A stretch of DNA of 64,000 nucleotides from Isoetes taiwanensis (lineage: Eukaryota; Streptophyta; Lycopodiopsida; Isoetales; Isoetaceae). The stretch is taken from contig JAJEKV010000017.1 of NCBI GenBank assembly GCA_021234155.1, forward strand, positions 17,992,372-18,056,371, written 5' to 3'. The notes below the pieces were generated by a model. The model did no database searches and was not told the origin of the DNA. It was given only the letters and a program-made list of their open reading frames with translations. Position 1 is the first letter of the stretch, and the number at the start of each line of letters is the position of its first letter. This document shows positions 1 through 11,305 of this stretch, piece by piece. A program made the position numbers and the translations under genes.

Positions 1-52
1 TTAAGATCAGATATACTAGGCTACCATCCTACTTGGAGCGGATGCATTTGCT

Positions 53-750
53 TCATGCGACTTTTACAACTGCACCTGACTCGTTGCCACCCCACATAAA
101 GTTCTGAACTAACGTAATGATCTTTTTAAATTTTTTAGGAGGAGCCAGCAACGCTGAAACCACATATACATGCGTGTTATTAAGGATAGATTTAGCTACC
201 TGCACTCTTCCAGCCATAAATCGGGAAGCACCTCTCCACCACAGCAAATGCCTTTGAAGGTCAAGAATGGCTTGGTCCCATGTTTGACTTGCTAAGATTT
301 CCATTCCAGAAGGAACCGCAAGCAACCTGGTAGTAGTGCCAGGAGGAACAAGTTTCCACGAATACTGAGACAAACAGGTTGGAGCTGGACCATCCAATGT
401 CCAAATGCATTACACTTCTGCCAATTTAATAGACAACCTGAAGCCAGGAAAAATAAATCCAAAAGCTGTTTAACCACATCAAGATTTCCGTCACTACCCT
501 CCACCAAAAGAAATGTGTCATCATCAAACTAGTTGCATATTACTTGAGAGCCACCAGCCATACCCAAACCTGCAATAAAACCATCGCCCATCGCCTTACG
601 GAGCAACTGCGAGAGTCCCTCGGCTACATTACACGTGCATCTCATAATTATGAATTCAATTGTGCAAGTTTGGTAGAAGGTTTGCAAGCGGTAGAAATGG
701 AAATGATGGTCCGTGTTGTGTTTCATGATAATCGTAAGGAAAAACAAAGA
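53..750 (-). pseudogene. LINE (non-LTR) reverse transcriptase fragment
   Basis: Part of a plant LINE ORF2 reverse transcriptase, which copies element RNA at a nicked target. Reading the minus strand from about 747 down: a stretch ending GLSQLLRKAMGDGFIAG, then a stop codon near 530, then in the same frame FDDDTFLLVEGSDGN. This is the catalytic FxDD box, normally FADD in LINEs. It is followed by the 'SGCLLNWQK' segment typical of plant LINEs. Near 300-400 the reading frame shifts, and the thumb-like part continues to about 53 (LLWWRGASRFMAGRVQVAK, then FMWGG). At least one stop and one frameshift make it non-functional. Both ends of the element lie outside or are lost. The family assignment is firm; the subfamily is not known. 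Confidence 0.85.
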
Positions 751-959
751 GGAGACTCTAATCTAACAATCCTAAAATGGATCACCCAAATAGCCCATGG
801 GAAGAAGTCCTTTTGTTGGCTTTTGAAAAAATTTACGAACACTATACAAATCTTTTTTCGAACATTCCAAATTACATTTTCTTTTGCATAAACCGACACT
901 ATCCTCTCTTTCTTTCTCAATTTCCTAAGCAGATAGCCTAATCAAATACTACATTTTCA
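751..959. other. No gene seen
   Basis: AT-rich sequence upstream of the dead LINE fragment on the minus strand. The open frames here are short and resemble no family I know. Confidence 0.5.
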
Positions 960-1745
<786 letters not shown>

Positions 1746-3099
1746 TTGTCATTAAATGGGTCATCTATGACTGATCAAAATGCCCCTCATATGGAAATGT
1801 GGTGGTTGACCTAAAATGTTTCACGCTCTACAATGTCACAAGGATTGCTTTCTCTGTGCCAATCCAGCATTCGATTACAAGAACATGCAAATTTCTTTCT
1901 TATATTGTACCAAATACTGCCAAATTTAGAAGCACATGCACAAATTCACCTGCTACTTCAAGTATTCCCACTACTGTCTATTCCAAAGACTTAGTCTATT
2001 TGTCATTCTATATGGCATTTTGGCATTTTGGCAATTTGAAGAATATTTCTACTTTTAACATCATAAGTCTGTGTTTTGAAGATTTTTTTTATTATGTTTG
2101 AAAGGGTGATTTGATTTTGGATAATCCTTTGGAGTGAGGGCTTAAAACACCAATACTTTGATGCTAGTTTAAGTAGGTTCCACTTACCACCTTTGAATCT
2201 TAGCACAAGTCTTGTAGAGGAAGATCTTGTAGATCTCTAGGTCTTCTATTTCCACACATAAATCCGCAAACATCTATGAAGGAGCTGCCATCACAAGGCA
2301 GAAACTTTGGGACGAAGCAATTTTTCACAAGCACAAGACTGAATTTACTTCCACTAAAGAGGGGGAAGACGAAGCTTTCAACCAGCATGAGGAGGGACAA
2401 TGTCAACATCGACCAACTTCTGATATAATGAATGCACATATGTTGTGCATTAAAAATTTGAGGATAGGTACATCAACTGATTGTGGAGAAGTGACTGGCA
2501 GAATATCAACCACTTTTGCCAATTAACACTGTTCCATCGAAGTAGCATGAACTTAGTCTGAAAAAAATTCCAAGTCAGCAAGTGGCCAAGTGAAAGTTGT
2601 GAGCATCAACAAGCCTCCAATGCCACTGAGTCAATGGATGTATAGTAGCACACAAAGGCTTGTCCAATGGAATCCACCAACATGGAGAGCTTTGCTATAT
2701 GCAAGCCCTATAATTGATCTGAAACTGTGCTCGAACCATCTTCCAAGAAGCAAGTAAGCCCTTTAAGAAAAGAAGGAGAACATTCATGATTTATGGGGCT
2801 CCTTGATTCACTCAACAAGGTCATACCATAAACTATGTGAAGGTTAAAAAATCTATGTAACATTTCCTTGTACTTTATAAAACAAGATAGAGCTAGGTGG
2901 ATACATCCTATGTGGCTTCATTTCCCACAAACGCTGCTTATCGTTTTCCTATTATTTGTTGTCAAGAATGACCCATTCTTTGCTACATTGTGCACATAAA
3001 TCTTTGTATCAAACTTCTATTAGGTCTTCCATTAGGGAGTTTTAAGTGTCAATAAATTATTGTTACTACTGCATATGATAGTCTAGTTTTCTCATAAAT
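1746..3099. other. No gene seen
   Basis: AT-rich sequence. A short open stretch near 2270-2430 on the plus strand (around RQKLWDEAIFHKHKTE) might be a relic of an element gag or of a host exon, but I recognise no family. No RNA gene or clear repeat was found. Confidence 0.4.
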
Positions 3100-3672
3100 A
3101 TGGTTGGCTACAATGATACTATGTGTATGATAAAGTAAAATTCAATGAATTTGTAAATTGACATTTCATTTAAGGGACTTCTCATGCAAGACATCAGCTC
3201 AATATGACTCCAGAATTTTAATAATACCATCAGTAAAGAGAATTCTGTTAACTCTAGGAGAAATATAGTACTTTTTATCTTTGCATTATAGGTAAAGTTG
3301 GATTTTATGATTGTGACGTGGGTGCAACATATGCTAGGATGATGTAGCCTATTTTGGTGCTTAGGCTTTACACTAGAGAGGACTATTGAGTTGATGGCAC
3401 AATCTCTTTGATCATTAACAATGCATGCTATTTCTTGTTTCAGTATAGAGTTGATTTATTTTATCTCATCTTTTCTTGATTGTTTATGCTGCTTAGTGAT
3501 AGGTATTCATAATTGCTTATGCTTCTTAGTGCAAGTTTTCTGATTCTACACAATTATGTTTGCAATTTTAAGCTATAATCGAGTCGTAGGTTGGAAAATA
3601 GAAAGCTAAATGCCGCCGCTCTTCTTTCTACGTAGGCTACAAGAGAGAGATAGAAGAAGGCAATGCATTATT
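3100..3672 (+). repeat. Dispersed repeat, copy 2 (segments B2 and A2)
   Basis: Diverged copy of 960-1745 with the two segments in the opposite order. B2 (about 3110-3520) includes 'gggacttctcatgcaagaca'. A2 (about 3520-3672) includes 'gctataatcgagtcgtaggt' followed by a short 'gagagagatagaagaaggc' in place of the long AG tract. It ends just before sequence leading to the copia LTR. Both copies are in direct orientation. Confidence 0.7.
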
Positions 3673-4017
3673 CACTTATGGCTTCTTGTATATTTATTTA
3701 GCATTAAATACCTTTGCTAACAATAGACAAATATAACAGAAAGAAAATAACAAATCGGGCAATAAAAACCAACGGGAGTAACCAACGAAGGAGCCCTCCT
3801 GAACCGACAGCTCTGAAGCCCAAATCGACCCTCTCCAAGTAATTTCAATCTACTTCATTATGGATTTGAGTCCAGTATGGTAGCTCTAAAACCTGGTGCA
3901 CAAGTCTCTGATTCTATCATTTCCAGGCAAATCGGTCTTTCTCAGCGCAAACTGGGTCTTTAGCAAACCAAATTGGCCTGTTCCAGGTCCTGTCAAGATA
4001 TTTTCAGAAGTTCTAGT
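3673..4017. other. No gene seen; 5' flank of the copia LTR
   Basis: Unique-looking sequence with no supported reading frame. CTAGT (4013-4017) immediately precedes the LTR and would be the 5' copy of a 5-bp target duplication. The 3' copy cannot be identified because the element is truncated. Confidence 0.4.
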
Positions 4018-4335
4018 TGTTAGAATTCAAGTTGTACATTAGAGTACATTGATGTACATTAGATACATTGATGTACATTAGAGTACATTAGATACATAGA
4101 TGTACATTAGAGTACATTAGATATATTGAAGTACACCATGTACATCTCTGGCCTTTGGCCTTCTGTTTTCGGCTGTTGGACTTTCAATGCCATTTATTCC
4201 ATGTATATATAGATTACATGCAATACAAGAGAACATCCAGATTGTTCCTATTGTGTATCTTCCATTCTTGATTTCGCTTTGGCTCACTCTGTGCTGCAGG
4301 TTTGTATCAGTCCATAGCTGATACGTTTTTCAACA
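4018..4335 (+). mobile_element. Ty1-copia 5' LTR
   Basis: 318 bp beginning TGTTAGAATT and ending TTCAACA, so it has the canonical TG...CA ends. It is followed with no gap by a primer-binding site. It contains a short minisatellite of 'gtacattagagtacattgat'-like units at about 4033-4135. The Pol II promoter and poly(A) signals of the element should lie here, and a TATA-like 'tatatata' occurs near 4203. No second LTR was found within the window. Confidence 0.85.
4033..4135. repeat. Minisatellite inside the copia LTR
   Basis: Alternating 'gtacattagagtacatt' and 'gatgtacattagatacatt' units, about five to six copies. They lie in what would be the U3 part of the LTR, where enhancer repeats are common in plant copia elements. 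Regulatory function is not shown. Confidence 0.85.
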
Positions 4336-4348
4336 TGGTATCAGAGCC
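4336..4348 (+). other. Primer-binding site (initiator tRNA-Met)
   Basis: TGGTATCAGAGCC follows the LTR end directly. It is complementary to the 3' end of plant initiator methionine tRNA, the usual primer for minus-strand DNA synthesis in plant Ty1-copia elements. Confidence 0.95.
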
Positions 4349-4432
4349 TATTGGCATGTGAAGGGAAGTTCGACAATAGAGGAACTGGGGAGAACAATTC
4401 TAGAAGAATACTTATGTGAACAAGAGAAGATC

Positions 4433-6505
4433 ATGGAGACCAGATCTATATCAGCAATTCTGAAGCTACCTATATTTGATGGCAAAGGGTTTTAAGGTTG
4501 GAAGAAATCCATGAAGTTATATCCAATGGCAAAGGATGTCTGGGATATAGTGGATGGGTCTGAAACTAAACCAGAGAATGTTGGGACAGCTGCTCAAATC
4601 AAGCTTCAAAAGGATTGGCAACGCCGTGATAATAGAGCAATGGCTTGCATATGTATGTGTCTTTCCAGAGCCATAGTCATGCAAGTAAATGTGGATCAGG
4701 GCAGCTATTCTCTTTGGATTTGGCTTGAAGATAAGTGTGGCACCAAAACAGAAGATAAAGTTATGCATTTATATACACAGATTAGGAATTGCAAGTATGT
4801 GGAAGGAGCTGATCTGAATACACACATAAATCAAATGAAGAAGATGTTTGATATGTTGGCAGCAACAGATTGCAAATATGCAGTTCTAAAGGAGCAGCAA
4901 AAGCTCCAGTTATATGCTTCTCTTCCAAATTCATGGGAAAACTTTGTTGATTTCTTGACAGCTCAAAATATCTTTCATGGGATAACGCCATCTCTAAGCT
5001 TTTGCAGAAGGAGATGTGCTTGAAAGACAAAGTGGAGGATTCTAAGCCATCACAAGCTATGCTTGCGCGAGGGGGGCAAGACAAGAAGCCTCATTACAAA
5101 AAGCAATCAGATAGAAAGATGGAAGGATCAAAAGGAGCACGTCCCAAGAAAGTTTATGCCAAGAGAGGGCAATGTAGGAACTGCTTTGAATATGGCCATT
5201 ATGCAGTTGATTGTCCGGAGGAAAAGAACAAATCAGAGAAAGCACACCTAGTTGAGGCACAAGTCATCAAAGGAGAGGCTTTTTTTGTTATCCAATAAGA
5301 CCGGAGTCTCAGAATTAAAGGGGAGGCTTCTGTTGCAGAAACAAGTGCATTTACTGCTGCTGAAAAGTGGATTCTGCATGCACGTCAGTGATGTTGAAGG
5401 ATATCCTGGTGCAATTGGGAGATCACAGTGAAATTCAAGTGCAAGGAAGTGGTCAATATCATTTCACGCTATTGAATGGTGAAAGTACAGTGCTTCTAGA
5501 AACCTTACATGTCCCGGAATTGCCAAAAAAAACTTTTGTCAGTTGCATGTGTAGTAGATGCTGGTCTGCAATCTTTCTTTGATGATAAGGAAGTTCTTTT
5601 CTTGAAGAATGCACGGATTGAAGGGGATATAGTGGCCAAGGGCTCAAGACATGGCAATTTTTATGAGCTGGAGGTGTCTGATCCAAATCAGGCCCTATAG
5701 TATCAACCAAAGAAAAGGAGAAAGTGCTACTTTGGCACAAAAGGTACGGTCACGCTAATGTTCAACCTTTAAAAATAATGCAGCGGAAGAATATGGTTCA
5801 TGGCATGAAGATAACTATGACGGTAGACCCGAATCTTTGTGAAGCATGCATCCTTGGTAAGCACCCTCGCAGATCATTTGGAAGTGTAGGCAGCAGAGCT
5901 AAGCAAGTGCTGGAGCTTGTCCACTCAGATCTTTGTGGACCAACAGAGGTGTTTGTGCGCCTTGGTAAGGCGGTATATTTCATCACATTTGTTGATGATT
6001 TTAGTCGAAAAACAATTATCTATTTTCTAACCAAGAAAAGTGATGGTCTCGAGGCTTTTAAATTGTATCAAGAATGTGTAGAAAATCAGGCAGGGATTCA
6101 ACGTCAATGCACAACGAGGGCTACTCCTCAACAAAACGATGTTGCGGAAAGGAAGAATCGCACTTTGTGCAATGCAGCAAGAAGTATGCTTGCTGAAAGT
6201 CATTTGCCAAAGTATTTTTGGGTTGATGCAATTGCTGCAGCAGTTAATGTGCAAAAACAGATTGACCACATTTGCCTTGGATAATGAGATGACTTCAGAA
6301 GAAGCTTGGTTTGGAGAGAAACTGGATGTTTCTCATTTGCGCACCTTTGGATGTACCGCTTATGTACATGTACCTGAGCATTTGCGCAGAAAATTTGATG
6401 CCCGTAGCACCAAATGCACTTTTATTGGTTGTGCGCCTAATCATAAAGAATACTTATTGTGGGATCAGGAGCGGAGAAAGGTATACACCAGCTCTACAGT
6501 AAGGA
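4433..6505 (+). pseudogene. Ty1-copia gag-pol, truncated and broken
   Basis: The polyprotein starts at ATG 4433 (METRSISAILKLPIFDG). The order is: gag domain of the UBN2 type (4433-4980); CCHC zinc knuckle CRNCFEYGHYAVDC near 5174; aspartic protease with a DSAC active-site box near 5370; GAG-pre-integrase zinc finger (H..H..CEACILGK, 5727-5870); and integrase core. Lesions include an in-frame TAA at about 4493 within the expected F-x-GW, a frameshift near 4985, stops around 5298 and 5698, and a frameshift near 6200. In the integrase core, SDLCGP (first Asp) and the TPQQNDVAERKNRT block (Glu) are present. The stretch that should carry the second catalytic Asp is deleted between 6090 and 6100. 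Homology ends at about 6505 (KVYTSSTV). Reverse transcriptase, RNase H and the 3' LTR are missing, so the copy is dead. Confidence 0.92.
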
Positions 6506-6730
6506 AAAAAACGAAAGTAAAGTATAGGAAAGAAAGAAGCGGCAGAAAGCAAAGAAAGAAAGAAAGCAAGGTATAGGAAAGAAATAAAGCAAAGAAGACA
6601 AAGAAAGTATGTATAAGAAAGAAAGAAGCCACGGAAAGCAAAGAAACGAAGCAAGCAAAGCACGTGAAAAGAATAAAGCAAAGAAAACAATGAAAGCAAG
6701 TATAGAAAAGATAGATAGATAGATAGTATT
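6506..6730. repeat. Purine-rich GAAAG repeat and GATA run
   Basis: Irregular 'aaagaaagaagc/aaagcaaag' units replace the rest of the copia element, ending in four 'gata' units at about 6709-6728. Minus-strand open frames through it (Phe/Leu/Ser-rich) are composition artefacts. Confidence 0.9.
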
Positions 6731-6864
6731 TTAACGTCACACCACTAGGCAGCATCCAACTGGACATGTGACAACACCAAGCGGCAGAAAAATATCGTCG
6801 GGGAGGTATGCTTGCTTTGATCTTTAACCTGAATAGTAGCAAACAAAACATTGTAAAGATCTAG

Positions 6865-7055
6865 AAGACGAAAACGCCAAGGCGCCATGATCTTTACAAG
6901 GGCCAAGGCGCCATGATCTTGTAGCAACGACATGTTCTTCCTACAGCGCCAAGGCGCCACAATCTTGCAAGCGCTCTGATCTTGCGGATAGCCAAGGCGC
7001 CATAGCTATAGCTCGATGGCAGCATAGAAGGCGCCATAGCCGAAGGCGCCATCGT
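6865..7055. repeat. GGCGCC-centred short tandem repeat
   Basis: Six copies of 'ggcgcca' within about 190 bp, several inside a longer unit 'aaggcgccatgatctt'. The core is a 6-bp palindrome. Copies are spaced 20-65 bp and diverged. They lie in otherwise AT-rich DNA between the copia remnant and a LINE. Confidence 0.8.
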
Positions 7056-7079
7056 CAAAGTATCACAGAGAAAATGAAA

Positions 7080-7599
7080 ATACAATGCCACGTCACCACC
7101 ATGTCAGAGTAAAACTACTGCAACTTCATGTAACAATAATTCCATCGATCCAAGCCCTTGGATCGAGATTCTAGAGGGGGCGAGCATGGATGTCTCGCAT
7201 GCATGCATTGCATCCCTTCTCTGGTTGGGAGATCGCTATATTAGGCGAAGTTCTTCATCAACGTCTCATCGACGCTTCCTCTTCTCTCGCAGCAATACCT
7301 TATTCTCTATTCTTTGAAACCCATCCCCCCCTACCCCCAACCCCCAATTGTTTAATGTATTTGTCGTCTGGCACGCGTGACCAACCCCTCTATTTGAAGA
7401 GGTTTTTGTTTTGTTGTCGCGTGGCACGCGTGATCAGCCCCTCCACTTTGGGAGGTTTGTTTTGTCACAATTGTTCTAGTGTCGGTGATATGCAGGTAGA
7501 GGTTAACAAGCGGCAGCAGCAGCAGCTTCGACTTCTCCAGTCGTGGGTTTTTTGGGAGTGAATTCTCAGCCTTACGTTTGTCCAAGCCCCTTGTCGAAG
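7080..7599. other. No recognised gene
   Basis: A plus-strand open frame at 7190-7561 and minus-strand frames at 7352-7719 do not resemble any family I know. 'ggcacgcgtga' occurs twice (about 7369 and 7422), each followed by a 'cccctc' box, indicating a short local duplication of about 53 bp. Confidence 0.35.
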
Positions 7600-7664
7600 G
7601 CTTATCGCTAGGGTTTTTCCTCGAAAATCCGAAAGGGCGGGGTTTTTTAGTTCCGGTGATAAGC
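7600..7664 (+). other. Two-part hairpin with T-run, copy 1
   Basis: The outer stem pairs GCTTATCGC with GTGATAAGC. Inside it, 'ctcgaaaatccgaaagggc' leads into GGGGTTTTTT. A second copy at 22206-22272 keeps the inner sequence while the outer stem is changed on both sides. The second copy sits in a LINE 3' region, so this copy may mark another, more decayed LINE 3' end. Confidence 0.6.
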
Positions 7665-7873
7665 TTTCGGCAGGTACACAGACCAAACATCTATTAGCAT
7701 TGTATTTCATGGGGTCCAAGTTGTATAATTGGACATTCCCTTCATTTTTCTTCGTGGGTAGTTCGCATATGTGCGGCTATCCACTATCCACCATTGTAAG
7801 AAATCTGTTGAGATGAATGGGAAGCCTACCTATCGAGAGGTTTTTGTCGTTTTCATGTGAGAGCCCCATTCTA

Positions 7874-7998
7874 GAATTGCCTTCTACTTGCAATTCTGGC
7901 GTGTCGACATGCTTGCAATTCTGGCGTGTCAGGTGTGCCTTCGCGTTGATGCGTGTTGGCACATCTTCCACGCTAGAATTGCAAGTAGAAGGCAATTC
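7874..7998. repeat. Inverted repeat with 30-bp arms
   Basis: Arm 1 at 7874-7903 and arm 2 at 7969-7998 are reverse complements at 29 of 30 positions (one G/A difference). Inside arm 1, 'cttgcaattctggcgtgtc' is repeated at once, giving a second partial arm. The spacer is about 65 bp. Arm 2 ends eight bases before the target duplication of the LINE at 8021. Confidence 0.92.
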
Positions 7999-8006
7999 TT
8001 GTATAC

Positions 8007-8020
8007 AGAAATTTGATTTT
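8007..8020. repeat. Target-site duplication, 5' copy
   Basis: AGAAATTTGATTTT; the 13-base AGAAATTTGATTT recurs at 9117-9129 directly after the poly(A) tail. This fixes the limits of the LINE insertion. Confidence 0.85.
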
Positions 8021-9080
8021 GGACAAGATTTAAAGCTATTGTTCCAGGTGTTGGGGAAGGTGATAGGAAGGTCTTTAGGAAGATTATGGAGAATGTAAGT
8101 ACGGTCTCTGGTATTATAGGGGAAGAAGATAGGTGGTTGTGTGGGGATGGGGCAGAATACAAAGTCAAAAAGTTGTATGGATTGTTAATGCCACAGTCCC
8201 CATTGAAGGCTGCAGACAGGTTGGGATTGGATCAAGCAGAAACCAAGGGTCTATTGAGAAAGTCTTGGGCCTCCTTATGTTCCAAAAAGATCCAATTCTT
8301 TCGTTGGGTCAGTCTACAAGAAGGAGTATACACTATGACATGGCTGCTGAACAAAGGTGTTGTTCAACATGATCTCTGCCCTCTAGGATGTGGAGCGTCA
8401 GAGACAATGGATCATCTTTTCTTTTGTCCAATTGTAGGAGACTTCTGGAGGTGGGTTTGTCCAATTATTGGGCTTCAGGTGTGTCAGCTATCATGGCCGA
8501 CCATTTTGGCCAGTATAGGTGCAGATATTATTCAACTCACTTTAACCAATATATCATTGTGGTGTATTTGGAAACACCGATGCGGTGTAGCTCTTGGAGG
8601 ACTGACCGCTTCAGTAACAAGGATTCAGAACAGCTTCAACATGGAGGTGGCTCTCATGGCCTTGGCCCACCACAGGAAGTTTGGCCGCAATTATAACAAG
8701 AACTTGGATAGAATTGGCAGTATAAGGGGATTCTATTCATTTTTCAAATGTAACTGGGATTTGGATTTAAACAGTGTGCAGTAAGGGTTTATGACCTACC
8801 CAGCATCTATCAGGATGCTGGATGGAGGATCTTCGTCTTCAGCGGGGTTTTCTCCTAAGTTCTTGTGCTTGGAACAGGCGGCTAACTCCATATAGTATCT
8901 AAGCCTGGATGAAGATGGTTTTTCCTATAGTAACCCAGGGTTAGGGAAGATTGGAGTGGTAGTTCTTAGTACAATCCTTGACACTTACGAGTTACCCGCT
9001 TTGTGATAATTCTTTCCATCAATCCCTTTTGGGGATTTCCTATGTAAATTTTTATATAGTAATAATAATATATACTCTTA

Positions 9081-9116
<36 letters not shown>
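8021..9116 (+). mobile_element. 5'-truncated LINE with poly(A) tail
   Basis: About 1.1 kb bounded by 13-bp target-site duplications. It contains the C-terminal part of ORF2, a 3' untranslated region of about 300 bp and a poly(A) run at 9086-9117. 5' truncation at insertion is normal for LINEs. The poly(A) of about 32 uninterrupted bases and near-perfect duplication suggest a fairly recent insertion. A related fragment lies at 43400-43757. Confidence 0.9.
8086..8784 (+). pseudogene. LINE ORF2 C-terminus with zf-RVT domain
   Basis: 232 open codons. A tryptophan-rich start (KSWASLCSKKIQFFRWVSLQ) and TMTWLLNKGVV lead to a zinc-binding box, CPLGCGASETMDHLFFC. This matches the reverse-transcriptase-associated zinc finger (zf-RVT) at the end of plant LINE ORF2 proteins. 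A C-terminal basic tail (AHHRKFGRNYNKNLDRIG) recurs in the copy near 43450. The frame is open to a stop at 8782, but the endonuclease and polymerase parts are absent, so no active protein is expected. The true first codon is lost to truncation; the ATG at 8086 is internal. Confidence 0.88.
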
Positions 9117-9119
<3 letters not shown>

Positions 9120-9129
9120 AATTTGATTT
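9117..9129. repeat. Target-site duplication, 3' copy
   Basis: AGAAATTTGATTT directly follows the LINE poly(A) and matches 8007-8019. Confidence 0.85.
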
Positions 9130-10617
9130 GGTGTAGTCTTCTTACACCAGCAATAAAAGGGCTACGAAATCTTAGTTAACTAGTATGGATGGCCCTCTAT
9201 TCTAACCTTAAAAAACATAAGAACGAGCACAAGAATTCTTACCTACACAATAGCAATCCAAGTAAGAACTCGAAATCTGCCAAACAAGGATGGCCTGGAA
9301 GCATGAAAATCTCGGCACAATAATCCCTCAGATCTCTGTACTGCTTCTATATGGTCAGAAAAGCAAAATAAAAGTGCATCTCCTGTTCTCCGGGCCAGTA
9401 GAAGCAAGAACAATTTCTGGTGCTCCACAGCTAAAAACAACTCAAAACAGTTAAAAAATAGCTACCTAATTGCCATTGTGTTCAATTCCTGCAGCGTAGC
9501 TTGATGCCGAACTGTTGTGGCTGGCAAGCAAACCCTAATATATAGTTGCTCGATGCTTGCATGGCAATTGTGCCTTTCTTTTCTTTCAGCTTAAAATATT
9601 GCTTAAGACATATTATCGTGACCATTGAATTGCCAAGAGAAAAAAAATCAACCACAAAAGCTGTGCATAAAAATACTAGCTGCACTCTAGAAGTATAATT
9701 AGTACACTATGTGCAAATACTAGCTGCACTCTAGAAGTATAATTTATACATTATTGCAATACAGCCACATAATCATAATAAAACCATATAAAAAGCGTAT
9801 AAATATACAAAAGAAATCCCTGTTATTATACTAGATATTTCATCTGAAAGACACACTCTTATTTGGATCATCATAAGAAGTTATAGTCATTTTACCAAAA
9901 ATTCCCCTAAAACAGGTGCATTTTCACAATTTTGCAAAAAAATAGGGGACCCTTGATTTTTTCCTCTACCAGGCCGGTAGAAAATTCAACGGCAGGTTGA
10001 AATAGGTTGCCAGCAAAGCACTTACTGGGCTTGGTGGAAAGACTCCATGTGTAGCAGCTATGATTTGTACATGTACAGTTGGTTCGCTTTTAATTTTTAA
10101 AGTGCCATATCCGCTAATGGAAATTCAACCTAATTCTATAAATTCCAACTATAGCATATTGAGCCTCTATACCATTTCCATACATTTTTTTAAAATAAAA
10201 TCCAAACATTGGTCCCAAAGGTCTGAAACTATTTCTGCATTAGGCCAGTGGCTTTTTTCATCCTTCTCTCCCTTCACTCCCCCTCCCAACCCTATCCCAA
10301 GCCTGCCCTTCTGCTAGTTCCTTCTTTTTAGCACACTCTCCTGTGTCTACAACCTTTTTTGCAATTCTAACCTATCCACGTGTCACATCCACCCCAACCA
10401 GATCTCACATGGCATTATAAAAAACTGTTAGATCTTCATTTTCCCAACCTTGGGAAATTGACACAGAGATGTCATCGGACGTCGGCATTTGATGAAGCAA
10501 AGCTTGTTTTTCATGTCTCCCTCTTATCAATTTAGGTCTTATTCAGTACGTCGAAACTGAATAGGACCGACTCAAAAGGCCCTTACCCCCTTCAACATGG
10601 CCTTTTTTTGTAGCAAC
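9130..10617. other. No gene seen; small tandem duplication
   Basis: AT-rich sequence without a supported gene. At 9671-9758 a 44-bp unit ('actagctgcactctagaagt' core) occurs twice in tandem. Sequence at 10120-10500 is pyrimidine-rich on the plus strand with no recognisable frame. Confidence 0.5.
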
Positions 10618-11305
10618 GATCTTGAAGGAGAATAGCACCGAATTTTCATCAAGCACAGAGTTTACATTTATTGCGCCACGAAATTAAGCAAGGCAAATAC
10701 AGACTTTTTTGCTTCAATTAGGGCACTTTTTTACCAGGCTGCATTCCTTAGAAACTTTAGCCGATGATTTCGGGCTCTGATTCATTTGTGTTCCTTTTTT
10801 TTACAATTTCGAAATTAATCCAAGCTGGTTGTAAGCTCAGATAATTCTAAATGTTAAAGCTGCCTTACACTTTAAACGCTTTCACACAATATTCTGAACT
10901 TAATTTCAAATGTAAAAACTTCTTCTCAAAAATTCATCTTCTTCTTTCTACAACTACGATGCAGCAAAGATCTTGAAGCAGTGGACTACAGCACCGGATT
11001 TCCATGAATCAAGCACGGATTTTACATTTATTGCACTACGAAATCAAGCAGTGCAAATACAGACTTTTTTGCTTCAATTAGGGTACGTTTTTTTATCGGT
11101 CTTCATTCCGTCTTTCTTATAGACGATTTTAGGCTTCGATTTTTCTGCATTCCTTTTCTTGCAATTTTGAAGGTAATCCATGCTGGTTGTAGGCTCATAA
11201 ATTTTAAATGTTACAGCTTCTTTATACTATAAAATATGTCTTTCAGTATTCTGAACACAATTTCAAATGTAAAAACTTCTTCTAAAAATTCATCTTCTCC
11301 TTTCT
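10618..11305 (+). repeat. 351-bp tandem duplication
   Basis: Unit 1 (10618-10968) and unit 2 (10969-11305, resuming at 12742) start with 'gatcttgaag' exactly 351 bp apart. They share blocks such as 'cagacttttttgcttcaatt' and 'atttcaaatgtaaaaacttc'. Overall identity by eye is about 80%, so the duplication is old. Unit 2 is interrupted near its end by a solo LTR. Sequence at 12742-12757 (tttctgcaactacgat) continues it, matching 10946-10960. No coding frame. Confidence 0.88.
11301..11305. repeat. 5-bp target duplication (left) of solo LTR
   Basis: TTTCT before the LTR start; repeated at 12742-12746 after its end. Confidence 0.85.

Noticed and set aside
6454-6851. Phe/Leu-rich minus-strand frames as membrane proteins
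   Set aside because: They are translations of the purine-rich repeat; there is no conserved sequence.
7600-7664. Bacterial Rho-independent terminator, hence contamination
   Set aside because: Hairpin plus T-run looks the part, but flanks are plant-like and a diverged copy sits in a LINE 3' end.
8388-8696. 102-codon frame overlapping the LINE ORF2
   Set aside because: Shadow of the zf-RVT reading frame in another frame.
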